From Pseudoips prasinana (taxonomy: Eukaryota; Arthropoda; Insecta; Lepidoptera; Nolidae): a DNA stretch of 64,000 nucleotides. This document shows positions 1 through 10,009 of the stretch, piece after piece. The position numbers were made by a program, and so were the translations under genes. The stretch covers positions 1,550,001 through 1,614,000 of the forward strand of contig OX621250.1 of assembly GCA_951640165.1 (NCBI GenBank), in the 5' to 3' direction. Each line of letters begins with the position of its first letter. Positions within the stretch are counted from its first letter, which is position 1. The notes under the pieces were generated by a model, which saw nothing but the letters and a program-made list of their open reading frames with translations, was not told where the DNA came from and made no database searches.

Positions 1-183
1 TATAGACATGACTATCATTTCTGGTTCCCGCAAAATCGCTGGCTAGCTAAATGAGTCGCTAAGGGTAACGCCCTTATTACTGGTCTAGTAAATCAGTATA
101 ATTATTCAAACAGTGTCAAGTTTGCTTCCTGCTGTGCTCACTTTAAAGCGAAGAAGAGATGAAAGAGTAGACTATTAAGTATT

Positions 184-398
184 TATCGTATGGGTACTGG
201 TTGCCCTGGTGTCAGAGTTGTTCAAGCCGCTCAGTAGGCCTCTGACATAGCTTAACGTGTCGTGCAAAGCACGGAGATGCTCAGATTTTAAACCACTTTG
301 GTGGTTACCCATCTATGGACTGACCGCGAGTCTAGTTGCTTAACCTTGTCAATCACTTACTGACCAATGCGAGCATTTAGACTAGATAGGCTCTAAGT
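184..398 (-). mobile_element. 5S-rRNA-derived SINE, diverged copy
   Basis: Read on the minus strand, this begins with a segment resembling the middle and 3' half of 5S rRNA (GGTTAAGCAACTAG then a degraded GATGGGTgACC block), followed by a non-rRNA body that ends near the CATACGATAA motif. The same order is seen in copies near 15.2, 38.6, 59.7 and 61.2 kb. This copy lacks about 40 bases of the body and has several substitutions in the 5S part, so it is old. Confidence 0.7.
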
Positions 399-464
399 TA
401 TTATAAATAGTCACTGTGCCCAAGAACGACCTGGAGTATCATCGACATAAATTACTCCATATCA

Positions 465-715
465 TCATCACCACATCATCCTAATGACGCCCAACGCTTG
501 GCAAAGACCTCCCCAAAAGAATTCCACAATAAAGTTATAATCATCATTTGGATGGATATGCCATAATCACGCTTGGTGGACGGGTAGGCGAAAGCAGTAT
601 GATGGTCATTCTACGCAGGAATATACTGCTGCCCATTCACTGTGTGATTTACCCTCGGGACGACTTCTGCGCACTTCACGGGATAAGATGGGATGGTGTT
701 ATTCTATGACATCAG
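465..715 (-). mobile_element. SINE family S4, diverged copy
   Basis: Reads in parallel with the well-bounded S4 insertion at 57176-57436. Both start with (CAT)n, then a tccgctggac-like block, GGATATGCCATAATC, a GCAGTATGATGGTCAT block, and a CTTCTGCGC...GGGATGAGATGGG-like block. The (CAT)n end is the reverse complement of the 3' (ATG)n tail, so the element lies on the minus strand. Confidence 0.6.
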
Positions 716-803
716 CCACAGATACAGCATAGCATGCACACCCAATATATGGGTGGCAAACAATTTAACTATAGTTCTGTTAGAAATCCTCCAATACAAA
801 TCT

Positions 804-1043
804 GGGGCTCTACCGGCTAAGTCTCCAAACATCGATTTCTTAAATTGCGTTCAAATAAATATAGGTTATGAATGACTTAATCAATCGTTAAATTGGCTTC
901 CATGAGCACATGTGACGTCACAAATGGTCCGAAATCGATTGTCAACGTTGAAACCGATTTAACAATTGATTAAGTCATTTTTAACCATTATTTATTTGAA
1001 CGCCATTTAAGAAATCGATGTTCGGTGACTTTGACTAGAGCCC
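804..1043. mobile_element. Foldback MITE (M1)
   Basis: The two halves are inverted copies: GGGGCTCTACCGGCTAAG at the left, and on the right a decayed reverse complement ending CTAGAGCCC. Inner blocks also pair: ATCGATTTCTTAAATTGCG with CGCCATTTAAGAAATCGAT, and GACTTAATCAATCG with ATTGATTAAGTC. A deleted second copy lies at 2853-2967. There is no coding capacity. A short ORF that overlaps it is an artefact of the repeat. Target duplications are unclear. Confidence 0.7.
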
Positions 1044-1281
1044 TAGGTGCATCACGTTTCGATTCGATTGGAATAATAGTCACCTAATTGATACAACGTA
1101 ATGACGTCACATTGTACAAATTGTCCACGTGTCCACAGTCTGTGTACGGGTTTACGTTGGATTAGCAACTAGCTTAGCGTGCTTGTTTTATGTCAGTCTG
1201 CATTTAAGGTGCTTACATAGTTTTGTTATTTGTAAAAACGTTTACGTTATATTTACCTACTATTTTAAATAGTACGTATCG

Positions 1282-1700
1282 TATTCTGTAAAAGGAGTGA
1301 TACTCATAATATAAATACTAGATATAAGCATAACTTTGTGTTACATACCACCCGTCTCCGCAAAGTAAGTAACTCTTTTATGGGGCAATGTATAAGATTC
1401 TATAACAAACTTCCCAGTGATATTGAAAAGAATTATAAAAGCCAAATTGTGTAGCAGGGCTTACTACAAAACTTCTGATTATTTAAGTGACAAAACAGCT
1501 TGGGATTGAGTCGCTCTAAATTAACACATTTAAATACAATGTAACTTTATGTAAGAAATTAATATTTTAAAAAAAGAATTCCTACTGAGTTTTCTGGCAG
1601 TGTTTCACTGCACGGTAGAGTAAAAAAAATTGACGATTCCACACAAATGTAATATTTTAACGGAATAAATGACTTTTTGAATTTTGAATTTTTGAATCGA
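1282..1700 (+). mobile_element. LINE-A 3'-end fragment
   Basis: Closely matches the last part of LINE-A ORF2 and its 3' UTR (about 9735-10175): TCTGTAAAAGGAG, CTCTTTTATGGGGCAATG, GTGTAGCAGGGC, and then the 3' UTR landmark TTTTCTGGCAGTGTTT and an AATAAA signal. It is truncated at the 5' side and carries an internal deletion just after the FYNKLP-coding segment, so it is dead. Confidence 0.85.
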
Positions 1701-1879
1701 TAGATATACTTAGCACAATTTACAAATCGTATGTTAAGTAAGAACTTAATTAAGAGTTTGTTTTGAACATGATTTTGTTTATTTATTTCCTCTTTACAAT
1801 TATCATTACGGGTTTATAACCTGACGAGGTATGTAACGCAGTATGTTAAACATAAGGAAAATACAAAAAATACGCCATT

Positions 1880-2175
1880 CTAAACTATCTAACTCCACGA
1901 ATGCAACAGACGGTCTCGCACAAGCTCTTGCATTAAAATGGAAGTGGGCTGGACATGTCGCACGGCTGCAAGATCAGCGATGGACAACATGGACCAGTAG
2001 GCAAAAGAAAGAAAGGGAGACCCCGGAACAGATGGTAGGACGAGATCAAACGCATAGCGGGTCCCAGCTGGATGCATTCCGTAAAATGTAGAGAAGACTG
2101 GATCACATTGGAGGAGGTCTTTACCTGCAGAGGGGTTCTTGCAGGGTGAATTTACCATATAAGATAGTTAGTTAG
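1880..2175 (+). pseudogene. RTE-like reverse transcriptase C-terminal fragment
   Basis: The translation contains ALKWKWAGHVARLQDQRW, the tryptophan/GH motif that marks the C-terminal region of RTE-clade ORF2 proteins. This is followed, with frameshifts, by a region encoding a GRPR-like segment, AGPSWMH-like sequence and an EDW segment. It ends in a TAGT-type short repeat. It is 5'-truncated and frameshifted around the GRPR segment. It belongs to a different subfamily from RTE-A and RTE-B here. Confidence 0.65.
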
Positions 2176-2852
2176 TTTTAATTTTGTTTATTCTGTAAGA
2201 AATAAGGCTTTTTTATTTTTAATATTTTTTGAACCTGATGCGATAATGTAGACAGCCTATTAAAATTGTAAATTACCTTTACTTACTAAATTGCTACAGC
2301 TTTTTACAATATCATGCAATAACTTATAACATAAAGAGCCCTTATTGTGATAATGTTTACAGTTAGCCTAAGACCCTTCCACTAGTTCAGTAACGTCCCT
2401 CAGTATCACAGGCGGTTGGAGGGGTGCTCTGGTCGCCCTTAAGGAGGTAGACACGGGAAAAGGCAACCTGTGTACCTTTAGATTCCTGACGCACAAGGAG
2501 TGCATCAGGCAGTTTCTAGGTACGGGGATGAAATGGTAGTGATTCCCGGCGCTATTCCCCGAAACATCGAGGCTCCCGTGGTACTTTTAGTAGCTAACAT
2601 TGGAAACTCCCTTATACCCCGTAGTCTCCAACTGCGGAGTCCGAGGAAAAGCTTCCATCGTTATTTTCGACTGGAAATGCATTCATTCAATGGACGGGAA
2701 GACATGGTAAAACTCATTTTTAGTCTGTTATAGATGATTTACGAGTAGGTATCAGTAACACGTGGTTTCATCAAAACCGTGCTACGAGTCTCTCCGAGAC
2801 CGAATTTCCCGATCGCGTAATTTCATGAAATTCAGCTGTTAAGTGGCAAACT
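2176..2852. other. No recognised feature
   Basis: AT-rich sequence with one more GC-balanced patch (about 2370-2720) that contains an unsupported 77-codon reading frame. I recognise no gene, RNA or repeat boundary. Confidence 0.4.
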
Positions 2853-2967
2853 GGGGCTCTACCGGCTAAGTCACCGAAATTTATAAATAAAGGTTAAAAA
2901 TGACTTAATCATCTTTCATGAGCACGTGTAACGTCATGATGTTCGGTGAGTTAGCCGGTAGAGCCCC
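2853..2967. mobile_element. Foldback MITE (M1), internally deleted
   Basis: Bounded by inverted termini GGGGCTCTACCGGCTAAGTC and GAGTTAGCCGGTAGAGCCCC, which are near-perfect reverse complements over about 25 bases including the TCACCGAA part. The interior shares GACTTAATCAT, CATGAGCACGTG and AACGTCA with the longer copy at 804-1043 but has lost the right inner arm. Confidence 0.75.
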
Positions 2968-3007
2968 TGGATGTGATTTACAACCGCTAGATTATTTTGT
3001 GGAGTTG

Positions 3008-3037
3008 TATAGACTATGTATTTATACATAGTCTATA
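3008..3037. repeat. Perfect 14-bp inverted repeat
   Basis: TATAGACTATGTAT and its exact reverse complement, separated by two T bases. Function unknown; it may be the tip of a decayed foldback element. Confidence 0.7.
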
Positions 3038-3955
3038 TGGGAGCCAATCGAATCAATTCAGCCTTAAAACTTAAAATTCGTAAAGTGATTAACGAAATAG
3101 ACTCACCATTTTGTCAAAAAATGATTAATAACTAAAATAAAAGAAGCTGTGAACTATGGTCGTGGCGGACATACGTAATGTTTTGCTCATAATTGCCCAA
3201 CCATACTTATAAAAATTTAAATCATTGTCATCTAAATTACCTTAACAAAGTTCCTGTTGAAAAACCTTTTACCGATGCTGTATATTGCCTCAACATCTTA
3301 ATTTAAGTCAACATCAGCAACCACAAATTCATTTCCTTCTCGTGTGTCTACCCCCTAACTATCTAAGATCAGTTCACCTCACAGAGATCGGTGAATTTAA
3401 TTCGAAGCGACACGCTAAAGGACGTACCCCATACATTTGTCAGACTTGGCTGTTAGGCAATTAGGAAGCCACTACAGAAAAATATACTCTATACCGCAGA
3501 TTCCAAGGTAGATTTCCCAGTAAAATCTTCCATATAATGTTATAATTTCAAACAGTATGCCTACCATCTGGCGTATGTAAATAGGATATGAGGCGAAATT
3601 AAATGTACAACGGTTCAATGAGTCTTTTGTTTAACTGTGTATCATGTATTATTGGTTTGTTCAAAGATATAGTTTCCAGTAAACTTATCTACTAAGCGCC
3701 TAATCCGTAATTACAACATCTAAATATTGAACGCATTCGCCAGGTAATGTTATTTTGTTCTAACACGTGGGTGTGAGAGCAAAAACAGGATGGACTACTG
3801 GAATATTTGATAAAAAAAATATCTATATAACATTTGCACTAAGTACTATTTCGTCGTGTGTTTTTTAATCAATCTAATTTCCAAGCCAATCTAATTTTCT
3901 ATAATATGTATATGCGTGTGTGTGCGTGTGTGTGTGTGCATATTTAAGTGTGTGA
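3038..3955. other. No gene; (TG)n microsatellite
   Basis: AT-rich DNA without a supported reading frame. A (TG)n-like microsatellite lies at about 3911-3938. Confidence 0.4.
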
Positions 3956-4250
3956 TACTTATATATATTTACATAATCTACATATATATAAGCAGAAACT
4001 GATTGATCAACAAACAGCTGACACCGCTGCGCCAACCATGAAATTTTGCACTAATATTCCTTAGTGACGTAGGTGTGCACTAAAATAGTATTTTTGAAAA
4101 TTCAACCCCAAAGTGGGGGAAACGGGTTGCGAAGTTTATATGAAACAAGATGTTTACTTAATCTGATCAACTTCAAACTTGGCATATATATTTTAAAAAA
4201 CCACCACGCTTACATAAATTTAAATATCAAATACTCCAAATCACTCTATA
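3956..4250 (+). mobile_element. Helitron-like dispersed repeat (H3), 5' part
   Basis: Collinear with 28230-28500: both have TATATATAAGcAGAAACTGA-type starts, TGATTGATCAAC, CCATGAAATTTTGCA, GTGTGCACTAA, TTTTTGAAAATTCAACC and AAGTTTnTATGAAAC. The sequence style fits the 5' half of a lepidopteran non-autonomous Helitron. No CTAG 3' end is visible, so it is a fragment and the class is inferred. Confidence 0.55.
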
Positions 4251-4254
4251 ATAA

Positions 4255-4790
4255 TGCTAAATATCTTGGAACAACTAGGACACTGCCATTATTACCGAAA
4301 CAAGGCAAAGCCTGTACCTGTATAACAACCAGACAACCGATAAACATACTTATGTATATATTTCTAAAAACATAGATTGAAAAAGGAATGCTGAGTTGGT
4401 TTGGCCATTTAGAGAGGATGAATGAAAGAAGATTGACCAAAGAAGTAAACCTGGCCTGTGTGAATGGAACAACTGGAAGGGGAAGACCTCGTCGAACAAT
4501 CTCTGACCAAATCGGAGACGTTCTCAAGAAAGCTCAGAAGTACCTAAGAAACCGGCGAGCATGTATGAACAATATAATGACAGTAATCGAGGCAAAAGAC
4601 GTGTGCAAAGATCGTGACAAATGGAAATCCGTTGTCTCTGCCTACCCCTCTGGGAAACAGGCGTGAGTCTTTGTATGTATGTACATAGATTAGTTTACAC
4701 CCAGACACAGAACAAATAAGCTCAGCATAGAAAGATTTCAACCCACGATTTCTGGCTTATCAGTCAGGGTCAGAGAACCAGGCCAGGCAA
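4255..4790 (-). mobile_element. SINE family S2, split by an RTE-B insertion
   Basis: The left part (4255-4378) has the S2 landmarks on the minus strand: ATATCTTGG, GCAAAGCCTGTAC, AACCAGACAACCGATAAAC. The right part (4692-4790) continues with the ACACCCAGACACAGAACAAAT block, then CCCACGATTTCTGGCTTA, the tRNA-like head. An RTE-B fragment (4379-4682) separates the halves and is flanked by the direct repeat ACATAGATT at 4370-4378 and 4683-4691. Confidence 0.75.
4379..4682 (+). pseudogene. RTE-B retrotransposon C-terminal fragment
   Basis: Encodes the C-terminal end of an RTE-type ORF2: [19 protein letters not shown], then [34 protein letters not shown] and a TGA stop, followed by the (GTAT)n tail. 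It is 5'-truncated and has an indel (QKYLRNRRA versus [10 protein letters not shown] in the copies at 34 and 37.8 kb). It inserted into an S2 SINE with a 9-bp flanking direct repeat. Confidence 0.8.
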
Positions 4791-5000
4791 CTTTAATTAC
4801 TTCTAGAAATATTATCTTATTCAAACTTTGTGGGTTGAAATAACCAAATAAATTGGAATTCAAATAACATCCACTTCTAGCAGTATTTTCTGTTAGAAAC
4901 TTAGACATTAACCTCATTGAGATAAAATTCTATGAATTAGGATAGGTAAACTAAAAGTTTTATTTAAACAGTTTTATTTTGACAGTTATCTATACATATA

Positions 5001-5393
5001 CATGGGTGGCAACACTAACGCTAACAGCTGATTTTGAATGTCCTTAATTAATTATTGAATTTTGTTTAATTTTCATTGTTTAAAAGCCCAAATCTAATTA
5101 AATCACTGAGTAATTTGTATAGTTAACGTGTTAAAATAATTATCTATAGTGTTTTATATGTTAAATTTGTGATTATATTGTGACAGTTACCGGCACATTT
5201 GCATGGACTCCTAAGGTAAAAACCACTGTATTTACTCGCAATCTAACAACAGAGCGTGTTAACTTTGATTTTATTTGGCAATTGTTATAGATGAAAGTTA
5301 CTTTCAATCAAGGTTGTTGCGTATTATCACAGTTGTTCTATACGTTGACATAACCCCATTCCAGTTGATTTTAAGTACATTTTATTATAAACA
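5001..5393 (+). promoter_or_regulatory. LINE-A 5' UTR with presumed internal promoter
   Basis: 393 bases between the mapped element start (CATGGGTGGCAACACT) and the ORF1 start codon. Non-LTR elements carry their promoter in this region. I see no TATA box at a convincing position. The promoter role is inferred from the position and from the element being full length. Confidence 0.5.
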
Positions 5394-7001
5394 ATGTCTG
5401 GCATTACCACTCGTGGGGCTTTGGCTCGTCAAGCTGAAGAAAACCTACTAAAAGCTTTGAAGGAACTACAGGACTCCAAGCAATTGTGTGATTGTTATGA
5501 GAAAGAGCGTGATGATAATGAAAGAATACTGTTAGAGTCATCTGAACAGGTGAGGATATTAAAAAGTCAATTGTCACAGCTACATGTACAATATACGGAT
5601 GCTATTGAAGCCCGGGATCAGCTCCAAAACATCATAAATGGATTTGATCAATGTCGTATTGAATATGACTTTGCATTGAATAAATCCTATCATTTGGAAC
5701 AACAACTGCAAGAGGCCAATAATGAAATAACAGCATTAAGATCTCAGTTGGGAAAATTAAATAACAACTTAATCACCTTGCAGAACCAAACACTTTATGA
5801 TGAGTTGGTGGTCAAGGATGCTTCCATGGTTTCTGTTGCAGCCAATAACCAGCCCCATTTCACATCACTCCCCACAAGAGATGAGGATTTCATTAATATA
5901 AAATCAATGGCATTTAATGGCTGTAGCAAAACTAAATTCAAAAAATACCAAAAAATTAACAAATTCATCAAAAAGTCCCAAAAATTAGTAAAAAGACATA
6001 AATTCTTCTTTAAATATGATAGTCAAAACAGGGAAAGATTAGAATTAATAGAAAAGTTGAATTTGTATACTATAAAATTAAAAAACAGTACTTTAAAATA
6101 CAATTGTGATATAGAAAGTCAACAAAAAAAAATTGACTTTCTTCAAGATGAGCTCAAAAGAATAACAATAAAGTATGAACTGTCCGAAAAACAGTCGCTT
6201 ACCTGTTCCTTGCTAGAAAAACAGTCTCCTTATTTACTGAAAACAAATAATAATAATAGTAATAGTTCCCCTAACCAATCTGAAACTTCACATAACAGGT
6301 CATTAGCTCATAGAATACACACAAATAATGTAAAAATAAATTTTAAGTCTGAAGTGACAATATTCAGTGATGAAATTGGTAAAAACTTGGGGCGGTCATT
6401 ATCAACAGCAGGACATTCAAATATCAATTTCTGTATGCCTGGAGCCTCTAGCCACCATATCTTCAAAAAAGTTTTTGAACATAAATTTAATAATCCTGGT
6501 AATCTGATTCTTTTAATGGGAAATAGGGGTAATTTGAATAAAAAATCACTTGTACAGTATATTAATCATTTAAATGGTTTAAATATAAGTAAAGTTGTTA
6601 TATTCTCATTTCCCTATAGTGCTAGTTTGTCACAGGAGGAAAACATGATTAGATATAACTTGAATCTAACTTTACACACATTATCAACCTATATGCAGGA
6701 GAAATTACATGTAATTGACATTAACACCTTTGTTAAGAAACCTTTTTACCTGACAAAAGATAACTATTGCTATCTTCCTAACTATTGTACAAGACAAATA
6801 GCTTCATCGCTATGTTATTTCTTTGACATTTCAGCCAGGAACTTGGCTAAACCTTTAGCTAGAAGTGAGATGTTTGGCCAAGTACTGAGTACTGAGCAAT
6901 GTACCGTTGACATAAATAATTCCAGTTGTATGCCTACTGATGATGACAATTTGAATATATCCAATTCAAATGACATTTATATTCAAAATAATTTAAATTA
7001 A
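5394..7001 (+). CDS. LINE-A ORF1 protein: coiled coil plus SGNH-like domain
   Basis: A 535-residue ORF1 protein, presumed RNA-binding/chaperone component of the retrotransposon particle. Residues about 10-130 are heptad-rich and strongly charged (a coiled coil, probably for multimerisation), as are about 215-275. Residues 178-206 are very lysine-rich and may bind RNA. Residues about 321-477 resemble the SGNH/GDSL esterase domain of CR1-type ORF1 proteins: IFSDEIGKNLG in the block I place, MPGASSH in block II and MGNRGN in block III. The catalytic serine lacks the usual GDS context, and the C-terminal block (TKDNYCYLPN) lacks the expected Asp-x-x-His, so it is probably not an active esterase. 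The asparagine-rich linker is at 285-300. Start chosen at the first ATG after the 5' UTR (context ACAATGT). The ORF2 start follows after 5 nt. Confidence 0.85.
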   Translation: MSGITTRGALARQAEENLLKALKELQDSKQLCDCYEKERDDNERILLESSEQVRILKSQLSQLHVQYTDAIEARDQLQNIINGFDQCRIEYDFALNKSYHLEQQLQEANNEITALRSQLGKLNNNLITLQNQTLYDELVVKDASMVSVAANNQPHFTSLPTRDEDFINIKSMAFNGCSKTKFKKYQKINKFIKKSQKLVKRHKFFFKYDSQNRERLELIEKLNLYTIKLKNSTLKYNCDIESQQKKIDFLQDELKRITIKYELSEKQSLTCSLLEKQSPYLLKTNNNNSNSSPNQSETSHNRSLAHRIHTNNVKINFKSEVTIFSDEIGKNLGRSLSTAGHSNINFCMPGASSHHIFKKVFEHKFNNPGNLILLMGNRGNLNKKSLVQYINHLNGLNISKVVIFSFPYSASLSQEENMIRYNLNLTLHTLSTYMQEKLHVIDINTFVKKPFYLTKDNYCYLPNYCTRQIASSLCYFFDISARNLAKPLARSEMFGQVLSTEQCTVDINNSSCMPTDDDNLNISNSNDIYIQNNLN

Positions 7002-7006
7002 ATAGT

Positions 7007-10000
7007 ATGACAATAGAGGATTTCTCTTGCATAATACCAAATTCTGGTCATGGTTCTAATGTGAGTTTAAGTGGGAAGGCAGATCCACGTAATGTAATAA
7101 AAAAAAATTTGAAACCATCAAACATACATGATAAAGTCAATAAATATACTAAAAAAAATTGTATTAACCTGGTGCACCAAAATATTCAAGGTTTGATGGG
7201 AAAAGAGCTAGAATTGGAGCTGTTTTTGAATTGTAACAATATAGATATTTTATGTTTAACTGAGCACTGGCTAAAACTCCATCAATTCATTTTCAGCTTC
7301 AATAATCACCAGGTTGTAAGCTCGTTCATCAGGGAAAAATATATTCATGGTGGCTCTCTAATTCTAATAAATAAGTTGTTAAAGTTTAAAGAAAGAAGTG
7401 ATGTTGTGAGCCTCTCTGTTGAGCGAGTTGTAGAGATTTCATGTGTTGAGTTGGAGCAATTTATTGTTTTGAGTCTTTACAAACCTCCTTGTGCACCATT
7501 TGATACTTTTTCAGATATTATGGAGGATGCATTAAATAAATTATCTAACAGCCATAAAACAGTTATTATTTGTAGAGATTTTAATATAAACATTTTGGAG
7601 AAAAGCACAATAAGTTGCAATTTATTAAATTTGTTTAAATCCTATAATTTATATCACAATTTTACAGAACCAACTAGAGTAACTGCTACAAGTGCTACAT
7701 GCATTGATAATATATTTAGCACTGTAAAACCTTTATTTAAATCAATAATCAATAAAATTCAGTCAGATCATTCAGGTCAGTTGGTAACTTATTCAAATGC
7801 TCCAAAAATTAAAAGAAAACTTATAAGCTATATTCCATTTAGTGAAAACCGCTTAGACAAATTTAAATGTAATATAGTAAAACAAATAGCATGGCTGCCC
7901 TATCATGATAATCCGGATCACTTGTACAACTCTTTATTCAATTTGATTAATGATGAGTTCTGCACAATGTTCACACCCAAACAACTGTCTGTAAGTGACC
8001 GTCTGGTATTCAGTGATTGGGCAACTCCAGGCATCTATAAAAGTCGGAATCGGTTGTATGAATTGTATGAAGAAAGATCCCATAATCATAATACAGAGTT
8101 TCAAGAATATGTGAAACAATATGCCAAAACATTTAGACGAGCCTGTACCGCTGCTAAATCTTTGCACATAAAAAATATACTTAAATCTTCTACAAATATA
8201 ATCAAAACTACTTGGAAGATAATTAATGCTGAGACAGGTAAAACAAAAATACGTAGTCGTGATTTTAACTTAGTAATAAACAACATAGATATTAAAGGCG
8301 ATTTGGAGATTGCGACTGAGTTTGAAAAATATTTTTCGAATATTCCAGTCATACTTACTAACTCTCTTTCATGTGCTTCTACATCTGCTGAGCAGATACT
8401 CAAGCAAAGCGTAGGGTCGTGTGACACAGTTTTTGAATTTTCGGTGGTTAGCCCTAAAGATATTTTAAATGCTTTCAAGAGTATTAATATGAAAAACACA
8501 AAGGATCTGTGGGGTCTATCTGTTAAGACTGTTTCATCAATTATTACTATAATCGCCCCACACTTAGCTACTGTGTTCAATTGCTGTGTTGCATCAGGTG
8601 TATTTCCTGACTTGATGAAGTATAGTAAAATCATTCCTTTGTTTAAAGCTGGTGATACTTCAGACCCTTCAAATTTTCGACCTGTTTCCGTGCTGCCCAC
8701 TCTTAGTAAAATATTTGAAAAGCTTATGCTTAGCCAGCTGCTCAGACACTTTAATATACATAATTTACTACACCGGAAACAGTTTGGATTCACAAAGGGT
8801 TGTTCAACCATAGATGCAGGGGTCAACTTATTAAAAAGTATATTCGCGGCGTGGGAAGACTCGCAAGATGCATTAGGTATCTTTTGCGATTTGTCCAAAG
8901 CGTTCGATTGCGTTCATCATGATACTCTGGTCAGAAAATTACACCACTACGGTATTAGGAACAAGGCTCTCGAACTTCTGACTTCTTACTTGGGCAATAG
9001 AATTCAGAAGGTCGAAATAAACGGTAAAATATCTCCGGGATCTCCAGTGGTAATGGGCGTCCCACAGGGGTCAATTCTGGGCCCATTTTTGTTTTTAATT
9101 TATATAAATGACTTACCTTACTACGTAAGGGATAAGCATGAGATTGTGTTGTTTGCAGATGATACTTCCCTGACGTTCAAAATAAACCGACAATTAAGCA
9201 ATTTTGACGATGTTAATGATGCAATCTCTAAAGTTGTTCATTGGTTTAATGCCAATAATCTTGTGCTTAATGATAAGAAAACTAAAGTCATTAAATTCAC
9301 TACACCGAATGTGAAACAGGCGACAACCAATGTACAACTTAATGGAGCTAGGTTGGACCCTGTTGAATCAACTGTGTTCTTGGGTATCACTATTGACTCA
9401 AAGCTACAATGGAGCCCACAAATAGAAAAACTGTCCGGCAAATTAAGTTCTGCAGCATATGCAGTGAAAACTATTAGACGGCTGACTGATGTTGACACAG
9501 CTAGAATGGTTTATTTCAGTTATTTTCATAGTGTAATGTCCTATGGAATTCTTCTCTGGGGTAGCTCTGCTGACATTGACACCATATTTATATTGCAAAA
9601 AAGAGCTGTAAGAGCTATCTATAATCTTGGCCCGAGAGTGTCTCTAAGAGAAAAATTCAAAGAGGTCAACATTCTAACTGTACCATCTCAGTATATATAT
9701 GAAAACTTACTATATGTGCATAAAAATATCGATTCCTTCTGTAAAAGGAGCGATACACATAATGTAAATACTAGATATAAGAATAATCTCATACTGCATA
9801 CTACCCGTCTCCACAAAATAAGTAACTCTTTTATGGGGCAATGTATAAGATTCTATAACAAACTTCCCAATGATATTAGAGAATTGTCTACGAATAAGTT
9901 TAAAAGAATTATTAAAGCCAAATTGTGTAGCAGGGCATATTACAAAATTTCTGATTATTTAAGTGATAAAAGTGCTTGGGATGGAGTTGTTCTGAGTCAA

Positions 10001-10009
10001 CACACATGA
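7007..10009 (+). CDS. LINE-A ORF2 protein: endonuclease and reverse transcriptase
   Basis: A 1000-residue replication protein. The N-terminal apurinic-like endonuclease has HQNIQGL (Asn58/59 region), LTEHWL (Glu87), DFNIN (Asp191/Asn193; the usual GDFN glycine is Arg190), IDNIF and SDHSGQ (residues 253-258), so the metal-binding and catalytic set looks complete. The reverse transcriptase has motif A DLSKAFD (628-634), GVPQGSILGP (684-693) and the catalytic FADD (716-719). A C-terminal segment of about 180 residues follows (VPSQYIYENLLYVHKN). It would nick target DNA and prime reverse transcription there. The ATG lies 5 nt after the ORF1 stop, in a different frame, so translation may occur by reinitiation. 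The ORF is unbroken. Clade is given only as CR1/L2/Daphne-like. Confidence 0.92.
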   Translation: MTIEDFSCIIPNSGHGSNVSLSGKADPRNVIKKNLKPSNIHDKVNKYTKKNCINLVHQNIQGLMGKELELELFLNCNNIDILCLTEHWLKLHQFIFSFNNHQVVSSFIREKYIHGGSLILINKLLKFKERSDVVSLSVERVVEISCVELEQFIVLSLYKPPCAPFDTFSDIMEDALNKLSNSHKTVIICRDFNINILEKSTISCNLLNLFKSYNLYHNFTEPTRVTATSATCIDNIFSTVKPLFKSIINKIQSDHSGQLVTYSNAPKIKRKLISYIPFSENRLDKFKCNIVKQIAWLPYHDNPDHLYNSLFNLINDEFCTMFTPKQLSVSDRLVFSDWATPGIYKSRNRLYELYEERSHNHNTEFQEYVKQYAKTFRRACTAAKSLHIKNILKSSTNIIKTTWKIINAETGKTKIRSRDFNLVINNIDIKGDLEIATEFEKYFSNIPVILTNSLSCASTSAEQILKQSVGSCDTVFEFSVVSPKDILNAFKSINMKNTKDLWGLSVKTVSSIITIIAPHLATVFNCCVASGVFPDLMKYSKIIPLFKAGDTSDPSNFRPVSVLPTLSKIFEKLMLSQLLRHFNIHNLLHRKQFGFTKGCSTIDAGVNLLKSIFAAWEDSQDALGIFCDLSKAFDCVHHDTLVRKLHHYGIRNKALELLTSYLGNRIQKVEINGKISPGSPVVMGVPQGSILGPFLFLIYINDLPYYVRDKHEIVLFADDTSLTFKINRQLSNFDDVNDAISKVVHWFNANNLVLNDKKTKVIKFTTPNVKQATTNVQLNGARLDPVESTVFLGITIDSKLQWSPQIEKLSGKLSSAAYAVKTIRRLTDVDTARMVYFSYFHSVMSYGILLWGSSADIDTIFILQKRAVRAIYNLGPRVSLREKFKEVNILTVPSQYIYENLLYVHKNIDSFCKRSDTHNVNTRYKNNLILHTTRLHKISNSFMGQCIRFYNKLPNDIRELSTNKFKRIIKAKLCSRAYYKISDYLSDKSAWDGVVLSQHT

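Noticed and set aside
693..875. 60-codon plus-strand frame
   Set aside because: Overlaps SINE S4 and the foldback MITE at 804; no domain.
8101..8898. 265-codon minus-strand frame inside LINE-A
   Set aside because: Antisense shadow of ORF2. It has no recognisable domain, while the plus strand encodes clear endonuclease and RT motifs.
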